Shown piece after piece: positions 7,267 to 17,719 of a stretch of 64,000 nucleotides of DNA. The notes below the pieces were generated by a model, which was given only the letters and a program-made list of their open reading frames with translations, did no database searches and was not told where the DNA came from. Source of the stretch: an uncultured Blautia sp. (GTDB taxonomy: Bacteria; Bacillota; Clostridia; Lachnospirales; Lachnospiraceae); assembly GCA_958367245.1 (NCBI GenBank), contig CATXEA010000006.1, positions 1 to 64,000 on the forward strand, read 5' to 3'. The position numbers and the translations under genes are program-made. Position 1 is the first letter of the stretch. Each line of letters opens with the position of its first letter.

Positions 7267-10200
7267 TTATTCTTCGCTGTCAGATTCTTCCATCTCTTCG
7301 ATTTCAAAATCTTCTTCCTCAGAAAACTCCTCTTCGAGTACAGGGATTTCTTCCTCATCCTCTATCTCATCAGAGATTTTCTCTTTTGTTTCAGGAGCTT
7401 CTTCAGCGGTCTCCTTTTTCGGTTCCGGCATAACTGTGTCAAGCTGAACTTCGCTGTAACGCTTCATACCTGTACCTGCAGGAATCAATTTACCGATGAT
7501 TACGTTCTCTTTCAGACCGATCAGCGGGTCAACCTTACCCTTGATAGCTGCTTCTGTAAGAACCTTGGTTGTCTCCTGGAAAGATGCGGCGGACAGGAAG
7601 GAGTTTGTTGCAAGAGAAGCCTTGGTGATACCAAGCATAACCTGCTTGCCTTCTGCCGGCTCTTTGCCCTCTTTTTCCATCTGCTCGTTTGCATCCTCGT
7701 AGTCGAGAACGTCAACCAGTGTTCCCGGAAGGAATTCTGTATCTCCGTTGTCCTCGATGCGGATTTTCTTCAGCATCTGACGAACGATAACTTCGATATG
7801 CTTATCGTTGATTTCTACACCCTGGAGACGGTATACACGCTGTACTTCACGGATCATGTAATCCTGAACTGCACGAACACCTTTGATTCTCAGGATATCA
7901 TGCGGATTTACACTACCTTCTGTAAGCTCGTCACCAGCCTCGAGAACCTGACCGTCTGTAATCTTGATACGGGAACCGTATGGAATCAGGTAAGTCTTGG
8001 AATCTCCTGTCTCAGGATCTGTCACGATAACTTCACGTTTCTTCTTGGTGTCATTGATAACTGCAGTACCTTTAATCTCAGTGATAATAGCAAGACCTTT
8101 CGGCTTTCTTGCCTCGAAAAGCTCCTCGACACGAGGAAGACCCTGTGTGATATCTCCACCGGCAACACCACCACTGTGGAAAGTACGCATGGTAAGCTGT
8201 GTACCAGGCTCACCGATAGACTGAGCTGCAATAATACCAACAGATTCACCAACCTGAACTGCTTCGCCTGTAGCCATGTTCGCGCCGTAGCACTTCGCAC
8301 AGATACCGACTTTACATTTACAGGTAAGGATTGTACGGATCTTAACCTCTTCGATCGGTCCGCCATCCTTGTTGTTTACGCCCTCTTTCATAATGCGGGC
8401 AGCACGTTTCGGTGTAATCATGTGATTTGCTTTTACAATCACTTCACCGTCTTTATTCTTAATTGTCTCGCAGGAGAATCTTCCTGTAAGACGTTCCTGA
8501 AGGCTTTCAATCTCTTCCTTGCCGTCTACGAAGCCTTTGACATACATACCGGAGATTTCATCTCTTCCCTCGCAGCAGTCAAGCTCACGTACGATAAGAT
8601 CCTGAGAAACGTCTACAAGACGTCTTGTCAGGTAACCGGAGTCGGCTGTTCGAAGAGCTGTATCGGACATACCTTTACGCGCTCCATGAGCGGACATGAA
8701 GTATTCCAGTACGTCAAGACCTTCACGGAAATTAGACTTGATAGGCAACTCGATTGTATGACCGGTTGTATCCGCCATAAGTCCTCGCATACCTGCAAGC
8801 TGTTTAATCTGTTTATCGGAACCACGGGCACCGGAGTCAGCCATCATAAAGATGTTGTTATACTTGTCAAGACCGCCAAGCAGAGCCTTGGTAAGCTCAT
8901 CGTCAGTCTTCTTCCATGTATCTACAACCTCTTTGTAACGCTCTTCCTCTGTGATAAGACCACGTTTGTAGTTCTTGGTGATAAGGTCTACAGTATCCTG
9001 TGCCTGTTTGATCATCTCAGGTTTCTGAGGCGGCACTGTCATATCCGCAATGGCTACTGTCATAGCTGCGCGTGTGGAATATTTGTAACCTGTCGCCTTA
9101 ATCGCATCAAGAACCTCGGCAGTCTTGGTTGCGCCGTGAGTATTGATAACTTTTTCAAGAATCTGTTTTAACTGTTTCTTACCTACAAGGAAGTTAACTT
9201 CCAGAAGAAGCTCATTTCCGGGAATGCTTCTGTCTACGAAACCTAAATCCTGAGGAAGGATTTCGTTGAACAGGAAACGACCAAGTGTAGATTCTACTGT
9301 CTGCTGAAGCACTTCGCCATCCGGCATTGTCTTCTGGCAGCGAACTTTAATGATTGTCTGAAGTGTAATCGCCTTATTCTCGTATGCAAGAATCGCTTCG
9401 TTTACACTCTTGAAGAATTTGCCCTCACCCTTGCTTCCAGGTCTTTCCTGTGTCAGGTAGTAAATACCAAGGACCATATCCTGTGAAGGAACGGCTACAG
9501 GACCACCATCGGAAGGTTTCAGCAGGTTATTCGGTGATAACAGAAGGAAACGGCACTCTGCCTGAGCTTCCACGGAAAGCGGAAGATGAACAGCCATCTG
9601 GTCACCGTCGAAGTCCGCGTTAAACGCAGTACATACAAGCGGATGCAGCTTGATTGCCTTACCTTCTACAAGAATCGGTTCGAACGCCTGAATACCAAGA
9701 CGGTGCAGTGTAGGCGCACGGTTCAGCATAACCGGATGTTCTTTGATAACGTCTTCCAGAACGTCCCATACTTCCGGCTCCAGTTTCTCAACCATTTTTT
9801 TCGCATTTTTGATATTGTGTGAAGTTCCGTTGGCAACAAGTTCTTTCATAACGAAAGGTTTGAACAGCTCGATTGCCATTTCTTTCGGAAGACCGCACTG
9901 GTAAATCTTCAGCTCCGGTCCTACGACGATAACGGAACGTCCGGAATAGTCAACTCGTTTACCGAGAAGGTTCTGACGGAAACGTCCTGATTTACCTTTC
10001 AGCATATCGGAAAGGGATTTCAGCGCTCTGTTTCCAGGACCTGTTACAGGACGGCCGCGGCGACCGTTGTCAATCAGAGCGTCTACAGCTTCCTGAAGCA
10101 TACGTTTCTCATTGCGGACAATGATATCCGGCGCGCCTAACTCCAGCAGTCTCTTCAGACGGTTATTACGGTTGATAATTCTTCTGTATAAGTCGTTCAG

Positions 10201-10986
10201 GTCAGATGTGGCGAAACGACCGCCGTCCAACTGAACCATCGGACGTAAATCCGGCGGAATTACAGGAACTACAGTCATAATCATCCACTCAGGACGGTTT
10301 CCTGACTCACGGAAAGACTCTACAACTTCCAGACGTTTGATGATTCTCGCACGTTTCTGGCCTGTTGCATCTTTCAGCTCCGCTTTCAGCTCTACAGAAT
10401 CTTTCTCAAGGTCGATTGCTTCCAGAAGCTCCTTGATGGACTCTGCGCCCATTCCTACACGGAAATTGTTTCCATAGCTTTCACGGGCTTCCTGATATTC
10501 TCTCTCAGTGAGCACCTGTTTGTACTGGAGTCCGGAATCAGCCGGATCCAGTACGATATAATTTGCAAAGTAAAGAACTTTCTCCAGTGTTCTCGGAGAA
10601 ATGTCAAGAATCAGACCCATGCGGGACGGAATTCCTTTAAAATACCAGATATGGGAAACAGGAGCAGCCAGCTCGATATGTCCCATACGCTCTCTACGAA
10701 CAGATGCTTTCGTAACTTCTACGCCGCATCGGTCACAGACAACACCTTTATAACGAATTTTTTTGTACTTTCCACAGTGGCACTCCCAGTCCTTGCTCGG
10801 TCCGAAGATTCTCTCACAGAAAAGTCCGTCTTTCTCCGGTTTCAAGGTACGGTAGTTAATGGTCTCAGGTTTTAACACCTCGCCTCTTGACCACTCTCTG
10901 ATTTTCTCAGGGGACGCCAGTCCAATCTTGATGGCATCGAAAGTCATTGGCTGATATGTTTCATTGGTGTTTGCTGTTTCTGCCAT
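7267..10986 (-). CDS. rpoC: DNA-directed RNA polymerase subunit beta'
   Basis: The 1239-aa product carries the N-terminal zinc site (CHCGKYKKIRYKG..CDRCG), the catalytic NADFDGDQM motif that holds the Mg ion, the bridge-helix/trigger-loop region, and the second zinc site (CKCKVGICAKCYG). It forms the active centre with rpoB. A C-terminal tail of about 60 residues is extremely acidic (Glu/Asp-rich, with EEAPETKE and DEEEIPVLEEE); such tails occur in clostridial beta' but this one is long. The start ATG at 10984-10986 is 17 bases after rpoB and has a GGGGAAAAG ribosome-binding site. A long open frame on the opposite strand (7231-9171) is a codon shadow. Confidence 0.98.
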   Translation of the reverse strand: MAETANTNETYQPMTFDAIKIGLASPEKIREWSRGEVLKPETINYRTLKPEKDGLFCERIFGPSKDWECHCGKYKKIRYKGVVCDRCGVEVTKASVRRERMGHIELAAPVSHIWYFKGIPSRMGLILDISPRTLEKVLYFANYIVLDPADSGLQYKQVLTEREYQEARESYGNNFRVGMGAESIKELLEAIDLEKDSVELKAELKDATGQKRARIIKRLEVVESFRESGNRPEWMIMTVVPVIPPDLRPMVQLDGGRFATSDLNDLYRRIINRNNRLKRLLELGAPDIIVRNEKRMLQEAVDALIDNGRRGRPVTGPGNRALKSLSDMLKGKSGRFRQNLLGKRVDYSGRSVIVVGPELKIYQCGLPKEMAIELFKPFVMKELVANGTSHNIKNAKKMVEKLEPEVWDVLEDVIKEHPVMLNRAPTLHRLGIQAFEPILVEGKAIKLHPLVCTAFNADFDGDQMAVHLPLSVEAQAECRFLLLSPNNLLKPSDGGPVAVPSQDMVLGIYYLTQERPGSKGEGKFFKSVNEAILAYENKAITLQTIIKVRCQKTMPDGEVLQQTVESTLGRFLFNEILPQDLGFVDRSIPGNELLLEVNFLVGKKQLKQILEKVINTHGATKTAEVLDAIKATGYKYSTRAAMTVAIADMTVPPQKPEMIKQAQDTVDLITKNYKRGLITEEERYKEVVDTWKKTDDELTKALLGGLDKYNNIFMMADSGARGSDKQIKQLAGMRGLMADTTGHTIELPIKSNFREGLDVLEYFMSAHGARKGMSDTALRTADSGYLTRRLVDVSQDLIVRELDCCEGRDEISGMYVKGFVDGKEEIESLQERLTGRFSCETIKNKDGEVIVKANHMITPKRAARIMKEGVNNKDGGPIEEVKIRTILTCKCKVGICAKCYGANMATGEAVQVGESVGIIAAQSIGEPGTQLTMRTFHSGGVAGGDITQGLPRVEELFEARKPKGLAIITEIKGTAVINDTKKKREVIVTDPETGDSKTYLIPYGSRIKITDGQVLEAGDELTEGSVNPHDILRIKGVRAVQDYMIREVQRVYRLQGVEINDKHIEVIVRQMLKKIRIEDNGDTEFLPGTLVDVLDYEDANEQMEKEGKEPAEGKQVMLGITKASLATNSFLSAASFQETTKVLTEAAIKGKVDPLIGLKENVIIGKLIPAGTGMKRYSEVQLDTVMPEPKKETAEEAPETKEKISDEIEDEEEIPVLEEEFSEEEDFEIEEMEESDSEE

Positions 10987-11003
10987 GTATTCTTTTCCCC
11001 TTT

Positions 11004-14000
11004 CTACTCTTCGTCATCAAGAGTTTCATCAAACTCTAAAAAATCGTCTTCGTCTTCTTCCTCTTCTATGTCAACGAGTTCTTCTCCCTCAAACTCCTGC
11101 TGTGTATAGCCGTGTTTGCTGAAGGATTCGCTGTCGGACTGTCTTCTGGATTCACCTTCAATAACAGAACGCAGGTCTGTATCGCCGTAATCTACGGTTT
11201 CCATAATCTCTACCTCTGTCTGGTCCTCTCTTAAAACTTTTACATCCAGACCAAGAGACTGGAGCTCTTTTAAGAGTACCTTGAAGGATTCCGGAATACC
11301 CGGCTCAGGAATATTATCACCCTTGATGATAGCTTCATAGGTCTTAACTCGTCCGATTACATCATCGGATTTCACTGTCAGGATTTCCTGAAGTGTATAG
11401 GATGCGCCGTATGCCTCAAGCGCCCAAACCTCCATCTCACCGAAACGCTGTCCACCGAACTGAGCTTTACCACCCAGAGGCTGCTGTGTTACGAGGGAGT
11501 ATGGACCTGTGGAACGTGCATGGATCTTATCATCTACCAGATGATGCAGTTTCAGGTAGTGCATGTGTCCGATGGTTACAGGGCTGTCGAAATACTCGCC
11601 TGTACGTCCGTCACGGAGACGCACCTTACCGTCTCTGGAAATCGGAACACCTTTCCACAGAGCTCTGTGTGCTTTGTTCTCATCCAGATACTGCATAACT
11701 TCCGGTGCTAAAACATCTTCATATTTCGCACGGAACTCTTCGAAATCTTCTGTATTAACATAATCGTTGGCAAGTTCCAGAGTATCCTGGATATCCGTCT
11801 CGTTTGCCCCTGCGAATACAGGAGTTGCCACATTGAAGCCAAGAGCTTTGGCAGCAAGACTTAAGTGGATTTCCAGCACCTGTCCGATATTCATACGTGA
11901 AGGTACGCCCAGAGGGTTCAGCACGATGTCAAGCGGACGGCCGTTTGGAAGGAATGGCATATCTTCAACAGGAAGTACACGGGAAACGACACCCTTGTTA
12001 CCGTGACGACCGGCCATTTTATCACCAACGGAAATCTTTCTCTTCTGTGCAATGTAGATACGTACAGACTGGTTTACGCCAGGGGACAGCTCGTCGCCGT
12101 TCTCTCTTGTAAATACCTTGGCATCTACAACAATACCGTATTCACCATGAGGTACTTTCAGGGAAGTATCACGTACTTCACGCGCTTTCTCACCGAAGAT
12201 TGCACGAAGGAGACGTTCTTCTGCTGTCAGCTCTGTCTCTCCCTTAGGAGTTACTTTACCGACAAGGATATCGCCTGCGCGAACCTCTGCACCGATACGG
12301 ATAATACCGCGTTCATCCAAATCTTTCAGCGCATCGTCGCCTACGCCCGGAACGTCGCGTGTGATCTCTTCCGGTCCTAATTTGGTGTCACGGGATTCTG
12401 CTTCATATTCTTCAATATGGACGGATGTATAAACATCATCCATAACAAGTCTTTCACTTAAAAGTACAGCATCCTCGTAGTTATAACCTTCCCAGGTCAT
12501 AAATCCGATGAGCGGGTTTTTACCAAGCGCAAGCTCGCCATTCGCTGTGGAAGGACCGTCAGCGATAACCTGTCCTGCCTCTACATGCTCTCCCTGGAAC
12601 ACGATTGGTTTCTGGTTGTAGCAGTTGCTCTGGTTACTTCTTAAGAACTTGGTAAGATGATAATCGTCTTTTGTTCCGTCATCGTTCTTGATGCTGATGT
12701 CTGTAGATGTAGAACGGAGAACTGTACCGGATTTCTTAGCCAGTACGCAGACACCGGAGTCAACGGCTGTCTTTGTTTCCATACCTGTACCAACTACAGG
12801 AGCTTCCGTTGTGAGAAGCGGCACTGCCTGACGCTGCATGTTGGAACCCATCAGCGCACGGTTAGCGTCGTCGTTCTGCAGGAACGGAATCAGGGCTGTA
12901 GCAACGGAGAATACCATCTTAGGAGATACGTCCATGTACTCGAACATGTGACGCTCGTACTCCTGAGTCTCTTCCAGATAACGACCGGAAACATTCTTAT
13001 GAATGAAATGTCCTTCTTCATCCAGAGGCTCATTCGCCTGTGCTACATGGTAATTGTCCTCTTCATCTGCTGTCATGTAGACTACTTCGTCTGTGACGCG
13101 CGGATTCTTAGGATCTGTTCTGTCAATCTTACGGTAAGGCGCTTCGATAAATCCGTACTGATTAATTCTTGCATAGGATGCAAGGGAGTTGATCAGACCG
13201 ATGTTCGGGCCTTCAGGCGTCTCAATCGGACACATTCTTCCGTAATGGGAGTAGTGAACGTCTCGAACCTCGAATCCGGCTCTGTCTCGTGACAGACCGC
13301 CAGGACCTAAGGCGGAAAGACGTCTCTTGTGGGTCAGCTCACCAAGAGGGTTGTTCTGATCCATGAACTGTGACAGCTGGGAAGAACCGAAGAATTCTTT
13401 CACTGCCGCAGTTACAGGTTTAATATTGATCAGGGACTGAGGAGAAATGCTCTCAGAATCCTGTGTTGTCATTCTCTCACGAACCACACGTTCCAGTCTG
13501 GAAAGACCGATACGATACTGGTTCTGAAGCAGCTCGCCTACTGCACGGATACGACGGTTGCCCAGATGGTCGATGTCGTCGTCATTTCCGATGCCGTATT
13601 CCAGATGCATATTGTAGTTGATGGAAGCAAAGATGTCTTCCTTTGTGATATGCTTCGGAATCAGGTCATGGATATCTCTGCGGATAGCAGCTTCAATATC
13701 TTCCTGTGTGTCATTTTCTTCCAGAATTTTTTCGAGGACAGGGTAGTATACTAATTCTGTAACACCCAGAGCCTTAGCATCAATTTCAGGAAGGAAATGT
13801 TGAATATCAACCATTAAGTTGGAAAGGACTTTAATCTTGCGGTCCTCTTCTCCCTGAATCCATACAAACGGAACTGCGCTGTTCTGAAGAGTATCTGCAA
13901 GCTCAACTGTAACGATTGCGCCTTCCTCTGCAAGGATTTCGCCGGTGGTTGTATCTACAACCTCTTCTGCCAGCTTATGGCCGACGATTCTCTTATTGAA

Positions 14001-14852
14001 ATGAAGTTTCTTATTAAATTTATAACGTCCTACCTTGGCAAGGTCATATCTTCTCGGGTCAAAGAACATTGCAGTGATAAGGCTCTCTGCACTCTCTACT
14101 GCCAGCGGCTCGCCCGGACGGATTTTCTTGTAGAGTTCAAGAAGACCTTCCTGATAGTTTGTTGATGTATCCTTGGAAAAGCTTGCCAGAATCTTAGGCT
14201 CTTCGCCGAATAACTCAACGATTTCCGCATTGCTTCCCACTCCAAGGGCACGGATGAGAACAGTAATCGGAACCTTTCTTGTTCTGTCCACTCTTACATA
14301 GAAAACATCATTAGAGTCTGTCTCATATTCCAGCCATGCACCTCTGTTCGGGATTACTGTACTGGAAAACAGTCTCTTTCCAAGTTTATCGTGTGCAATT
14401 GCGTAATAGATTCCAGGGGAACGCACTAACTGGCTGACGATTACACGCTCGGCGCCATTAATGACAAATGTGCCTGTAGCCGTCATGATAGGTAAATCTC
14501 CCATGAAAATCTCGTGTTCGTTGATTTCTTCCGTTTCTTTGTTAATCAGTCGCACTCGAACCTTCAAAGGTGCGGCGTAAGTTACGTCACGTTCTTTACA
14601 CTGTTCGATATTATATTTCGCATCTTTTTCGTCAAATGTAAAGTCGATGAATTCCAGGCTGAGCTTTCCGCCGTAATCCGCGATTGGAGAAATATCATCA
14701 AAGACTTCCTTCAAACCTTCGTCGAGAAACCACTGGTAGGAATCTTTCTGGACTTCAATCAGATTCGGCATTTCCAGGACTTCTTTTTGCCTCTGGTAGC
14801 TCATACGCATACTTTTTCCAGTTTTTACAGAACGAATTCTGTTTTTTTCCAT
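11004..14852 (-). CDS. rpoB: DNA-directed RNA polymerase subunit beta
   Basis: The 1282-aa product begins MEKNRIRSVKTGKSMR and contains the rifampicin-binding cluster (SSQLSQFMDQNNPLGELTHKRRLSALGPGG), here with wild-type-looking Gln, Asp, His and Ser positions, and the C-terminal QPLGGKAQFGGQRFGEMEVWALEAYGA region. It builds the catalytic cleft with rpoC. The C-terminus is acidic like that of beta'. Unlike the common rplJ-rplL-rpoB-rpoC arrangement, a beta-helix protein gene separates it from rplL, and rpoB has its own consensus promoter. Confidence 0.98.
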   Translation of the reverse strand: MEKNRIRSVKTGKSMRMSYQRQKEVLEMPNLIEVQKDSYQWFLDEGLKEVFDDISPIADYGGKLSLEFIDFTFDEKDAKYNIEQCKERDVTYAAPLKVRVRLINKETEEINEHEIFMGDLPIMTATGTFVINGAERVIVSQLVRSPGIYYAIAHDKLGKRLFSSTVIPNRGAWLEYETDSNDVFYVRVDRTRKVPITVLIRALGVGSNAEIVELFGEEPKILASFSKDTSTNYQEGLLELYKKIRPGEPLAVESAESLITAMFFDPRRYDLAKVGRYKFNKKLHFNKRIVGHKLAEEVVDTTTGEILAEEGAIVTVELADTLQNSAVPFVWIQGEEDRKIKVLSNLMVDIQHFLPEIDAKALGVTELVYYPVLEKILEENDTQEDIEAAIRRDIHDLIPKHITKEDIFASINYNMHLEYGIGNDDDIDHLGNRRIRAVGELLQNQYRIGLSRLERVVRERMTTQDSESISPQSLINIKPVTAAVKEFFGSSQLSQFMDQNNPLGELTHKRRLSALGPGGLSRDRAGFEVRDVHYSHYGRMCPIETPEGPNIGLINSLASYARINQYGFIEAPYRKIDRTDPKNPRVTDEVVYMTADEEDNYHVAQANEPLDEEGHFIHKNVSGRYLEETQEYERHMFEYMDVSPKMVFSVATALIPFLQNDDANRALMGSNMQRQAVPLLTTEAPVVGTGMETKTAVDSGVCVLAKKSGTVLRSTSTDISIKNDDGTKDDYHLTKFLRSNQSNCYNQKPIVFQGEHVEAGQVIADGPSTANGELALGKNPLIGFMTWEGYNYEDAVLLSERLVMDDVYTSVHIEEYEAESRDTKLGPEEITRDVPGVGDDALKDLDERGIIRIGAEVRAGDILVGKVTPKGETELTAEERLLRAIFGEKAREVRDTSLKVPHGEYGIVVDAKVFTRENGDELSPGVNQSVRIYIAQKRKISVGDKMAGRHGNKGVVSRVLPVEDMPFLPNGRPLDIVLNPLGVPSRMNIGQVLEIHLSLAAKALGFNVATPVFAGANETDIQDTLELANDYVNTEDFEEFRAKYEDVLAPEVMQYLDENKAHRALWKGVPISRDGKVRLRDGRTGEYFDSPVTIGHMHYLKLHHLVDDKIHARSTGPYSLVTQQPLGGKAQFGGQRFGEMEVWALEAYGASYTLQEILTVKSDDVIGRVKTYEAIIKGDNIPEPGIPESFKVLLKELQSLGLDVKVLREDQTEVEIMETVDYGDTDLRSVIEGESRRQSDSESFSKHGYTQQEFEGEELVDIEEEEDEDDFLEFDETLDDEE

Positions 14853-14948
14853 TGACGTTTCACCCCTGTTTTTTCTTTATATTTATTATAACATGATCCC
14901 CTCATCCGCAGACAAGTGGGCACATCTTGCCATAATATAGCATCTTTC

Positions 14949-14978
14949 ACTATAGCACAATAAAACTTCTTGTGTCAA
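14949..14978 (-). promoter_or_regulatory. sigma-A promoter of rpoBC
   Basis: On the minus strand TTGACA (14973-14978) and TATAGT (14949-14954) are spaced by 18 bases, about 100 bases before the rpoB start. A second -10-like box (TATATT) lies about 10 bases further down. This lets rpoBC be expressed independently of rplJL. Confidence 0.8.
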
Positions 14979-15002
14979 CCACTTTTTTAATTTTTTTCCA
15001 TT

Positions 15003-17150
15003 TTATCTGGTTTTTATTTTTTTACTGCTCACACTGTAGGGCAAGGAGGTGTTGATTGCATAAATCGTATCAGTGTGACCGTTGCCTTTCAGCGTATTTC
15101 CGCTGTAGGTTTTTATGGAGGAATCGGTTCCGATCACTGCATACCCCTTATTGCTTTTAAGTGTGTTCTTTGAAATCACCACATCCATAGATTTCCGGAT
15201 GCTGATTCCATTGTTTTTATTAGACGCAATCTCATTCTGGGAAACAACTGCCCCGTTTGCGCCTGACAGACACATGCCTGCCCCGCTATTCTTGGAGGTA
15301 TTATTCTTCTTCACAGAAAGACCCGTGTTTTTCCCCTCTGATTTAATACCGTCCACAGTGTTTCCGCTCACTTTATTCCCTGTAATCTGCGCGCTTTTTA
15401 CAGATGACACGTAAATCCCGTCTTTTTTGCATCCGCTCACTGTATTGCCTGAAATCAGGGTTTTTGAATTAGAATAGGCGACAATTCCTTCTGCACCGAG
15501 ATTCTTCACTGTGTTTTTCTCTATTTTTGTACTGTCACTGCCTGTTCCGGCTACAATGCCGTCATCCATGCAGTCTGTAATCGTATTCTTTGTCAGGATA
15601 TTTCCCACGGACGGCTCTGCGTAATCCGATGAGCCTCTGTAAATATAAATGGCATTCCCCTTAGAACCTTTTATCTTATTTCCGCTTATGGTATTTGAAC
15701 TGCTGGCTCCCAGAATCATACCGCAATTATTAAATTCCTCTGTCGGAGCAAGCTCTATGATGTTATCAGAAACTTTGCATTTTTCAGCAAAGGTCAGACG
15801 AATTCCGTTTCCGGGACCTGAAATCCGGTTCTCTTTTATTGTAATACCACGGGCAGGATAGTTTCCATCCGGCACGCCATTTGGAGCTGCCGCCGATTTC
15901 TCTCCCACAATACCAATGCCAAAACTCTTCCACAATCCTGTTCCGATCACCTTCGGCGTATTCAGGACAATTTCATTATTGGAAACAACAATATCAGATT
16001 CATACTGATTCCCGGCATTTGTAACTTCTTCTCCATCCGGCAGATGGGTATTCCCCTTATAAAGAGAACGGACATAAACGCCTGTACCTACATTTATCAT
16101 CTTATTGTTCTCAACAACAGAATCAACGTAATTCAGACACCAGACTGCTCTTTTGGCAATATCCCGGAAAGTGTTGCCTCTGATCACAATATTTCTATAT
16201 GGCCTGTTGAACACCATACTGTGGCTTCCCACTCCGGCAAAAACATCTTCGAAAGTATTTCCTTCTATATATATATCTTCACATACCGCACCGTCGTAAG
16301 GCAGATAATTCGGCAAAATATAGTCTCTGCATGCATCAAGCTGTATCGCTTCCTGCCCTCCTCCGGTAAATTCCTTCCAGTATCCGCGGAAAGTACATCC
16401 TGTCACCTTCGCATTTTTCACGCCGCCCAGTTCCAGAAAATGAGATTTCAGATTATTGAGAAATGTAACGTCTTTAACCTCCACGTTGGACGCGTGTCCG
16501 ATACGGAAGCACACAAAACCGCCATCTGCTTCTTTATCCGGCACAGTTTCATAATTGGCGTCCCATGTTCCGCCTTCAATAACAATATTTCGATAGCCTT
16601 CATAGCCTCCGGCAGATTCTTCTGTATTACCCAGACGAAGCATCAGATGCTTTCCCGGAGACATTTTTTTGATTACTGCCCCCTGCGCATAAAGATGAAT
16701 ATTGCTGTAAGTACAGATTGTTCCTGTAAGCACGTAATTTCCCGGAGGAATAATCACCTTGCACATCTGTGTGTCCGTTGCCTTATCTTTCATTTCCAGA
16801 AGAGCCGCATTTAGCTTGCCTGTGATATCCTCTCCTTCTGTCACTTCCAGAGTTTTTTCAAAGGAAGTCTCCTCTGTATCTGTAAAAGAATTTTCCCCGT
16901 CGGAAAAGGCAGCCTCTCCGTCAAAAAATCCTTCTCCGGAAAGCTCTCCCTCCGCCGAAAAAACATCCTCTATGCTTTCTTCTTCAATATAAATCTCTTC
17001 TTCCGCATTAAGGTCTGCTTCCTCTTCTTCTGCAAAAATATACTCCTCGGCAGATAAATCTGCCGCATAAGCCTCTTTAACAGTCAGCGGAACATTCAAG
17101 GCCGCGATTACAGCAAAACTTAACGCACCTGCAATTGCTTTCTTTAACAT
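15003..17150 (-). CDS. secreted right-handed beta-helix (pectate-lyase-fold) protein
   Basis: The 715-aa product begins with a signal peptide (about residues 1-29, ending AYA), then a very acidic region rich in Glu, Asp, Ser and Phe (about 30-105), then a parallel beta-helix covering nearly all the rest. The helix shows many degenerate ~22-residue coils with a GN-x-I/V/F-x-G core (for example IEGNTFEDV, IRGNTFRDI, ITGNKVSGN), as in PbH1 repeats. Such proteins are polysaccharide lyases, epimerases or surface binders; no catalytic set can be named from the sequence. There is no LPXTG or membrane anchor. It sits between the rplL terminator (17177-17210) and the rpoB promoter in the middle of a normally conserved operon, with no visible promoter in the 26 bases between terminator and start. 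The start ATG has an AAGGGAG ribosome-binding site. Confidence 0.8.
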   Translation of the reverse strand: MLKKAIAGALSFAVIAALNVPLTVKEAYAADLSAEEYIFAEEEEADLNAEEEIYIEEESIEDVFSAEGELSGEGFFDGEAAFSDGENSFTDTEETSFEKTLEVTEGEDITGKLNAALLEMKDKATDTQMCKVIIPPGNYVLTGTICTYSNIHLYAQGAVIKKMSPGKHLMLRLGNTEESAGGYEGYRNIVIEGGTWDANYETVPDKEADGGFVCFRIGHASNVEVKDVTFLNNLKSHFLELGGVKNAKVTGCTFRGYWKEFTGGGQEAIQLDACRDYILPNYLPYDGAVCEDIYIEGNTFEDVFAGVGSHSMVFNRPYRNIVIRGNTFRDIAKRAVWCLNYVDSVVENNKMINVGTGVYVRSLYKGNTHLPDGEEVTNAGNQYESDIVVSNNEIVLNTPKVIGTGLWKSFGIGIVGEKSAAAPNGVPDGNYPARGITIKENRISGPGNGIRLTFAEKCKVSDNIIELAPTEEFNNCGMILGASSSNTISGNKIKGSKGNAIYIYRGSSDYAEPSVGNILTKNTITDCMDDGIVAGTGSDSTKIEKNTVKNLGAEGIVAYSNSKTLISGNTVSGCKKDGIYVSSVKSAQITGNKVSGNTVDGIKSEGKNTGLSVKKNNTSKNSGAGMCLSGANGAVVSQNEIASNKNNGISIRKSMDVVISKNTLKSNKGYAVIGTDSSIKTYSGNTLKGNGHTDTIYAINTSLPYSVSSKKIKTR

Positions 17151-17176
17151 ATTTTTCTCCCTTTTGGCAATACATC

Positions 17177-17210
17177 AAAAAAAGCAGGAATGCCACAGAG
17201 ACATTCCTGC
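17177..17210 (-). terminator. rplJL terminator
   Basis: On the minus strand GCAGGAATG and CATTCCTGC (17202-17210 and 17184-17192) form a 9-bp stem with a 9-base loop, followed at once by seven T (17177-17183). It is a strong intrinsic terminator, placed between rplL and the beta-helix gene. Confidence 0.9.
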
Positions 17211-17236
17211 ACTTCATCTTCTGTGTGAGAAGATAA

Positions 17237-17608
17237 TTATTTAAGAGTGATTTTAGCGCCTTCAGCTTCAAGTTTAGTCTTGATGTCTTCAGCTTCTGCT
17301 TTGGAAGCAGCTTCTTTAACGAGCTTCGGAGCACCGTCAACAACTTCTTTAGCTTCTTTAAGACCTAAGCCAGTGATCTCACGAACAACTTTGATAACTT
17401 TAACTTTGTTTGGTCCAACTTCTGTAAGCTCTACGTCGAACTCATCTTTTTCTTCTGCTGCTTCTGCAGGGCCAGCTGCTGCTACTACAACACCTGCTGC
17501 TGCGGATACACCAAATTCTTCTTCACAAGCTTTTACTAATTCGTTTAACTCTAATACGGATAATTCTTTGATAGCTTCAATAAATTCAGCTGTTGTTAAT
17601 TTTGCCAT
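17237..17608 (-). CDS. rplL: 50S ribosomal protein L7/L12
   Basis: The start ATG at 17606-17608 (MAKLTTAEFIEAIKE) follows GGAGGAAACTAAA, a better start than the in-frame ATG 15 bases upstream. The 123-aa product has the N-terminal dimerisation domain, an Ala/Gly hinge (about residues 37-53) and the C-terminal factor-binding domain with GLGLKEAKEVVDGAP. It forms the stalk that recruits translation GTPases. It lies about 110 bases after rplJ and is closed by a strong terminator, so here rplJL is a two-gene unit. Confidence 0.97.
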   Translation of the reverse strand: MAKLTTAEFIEAIKELSVLELNELVKACEEEFGVSAAAGVVVAAAGPAEAAEEKDEFDVELTEVGPNKVKVIKVVREITGLGLKEAKEVVDGAPKLVKEAASKAEAEDIKTKLEAEGAKITLK

Positions 17609-17719
17609 TTTAGTTTCCTCCATAATCTTATTTTATTCATTGAATCCCTTTCGGGGGTTGGAAACGCTGCGGTTCGCTATGCAAACTGCACCGTATCGCA
17701 AATCTGCAAGTCCACAGAT

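Noticed and set aside
7231..9171. 646-aa open frame on the plus strand opposite rpoC
   Set aside because: It is the antisense frame of a highly biased gene, rich in Cys, Phe and His with no start signal or recognisable motif; a codon shadow.
16044..16814. 256-aa open frame opposite the beta-helix gene
   Set aside because: No start signal and it mirrors the repeat coding sequence.
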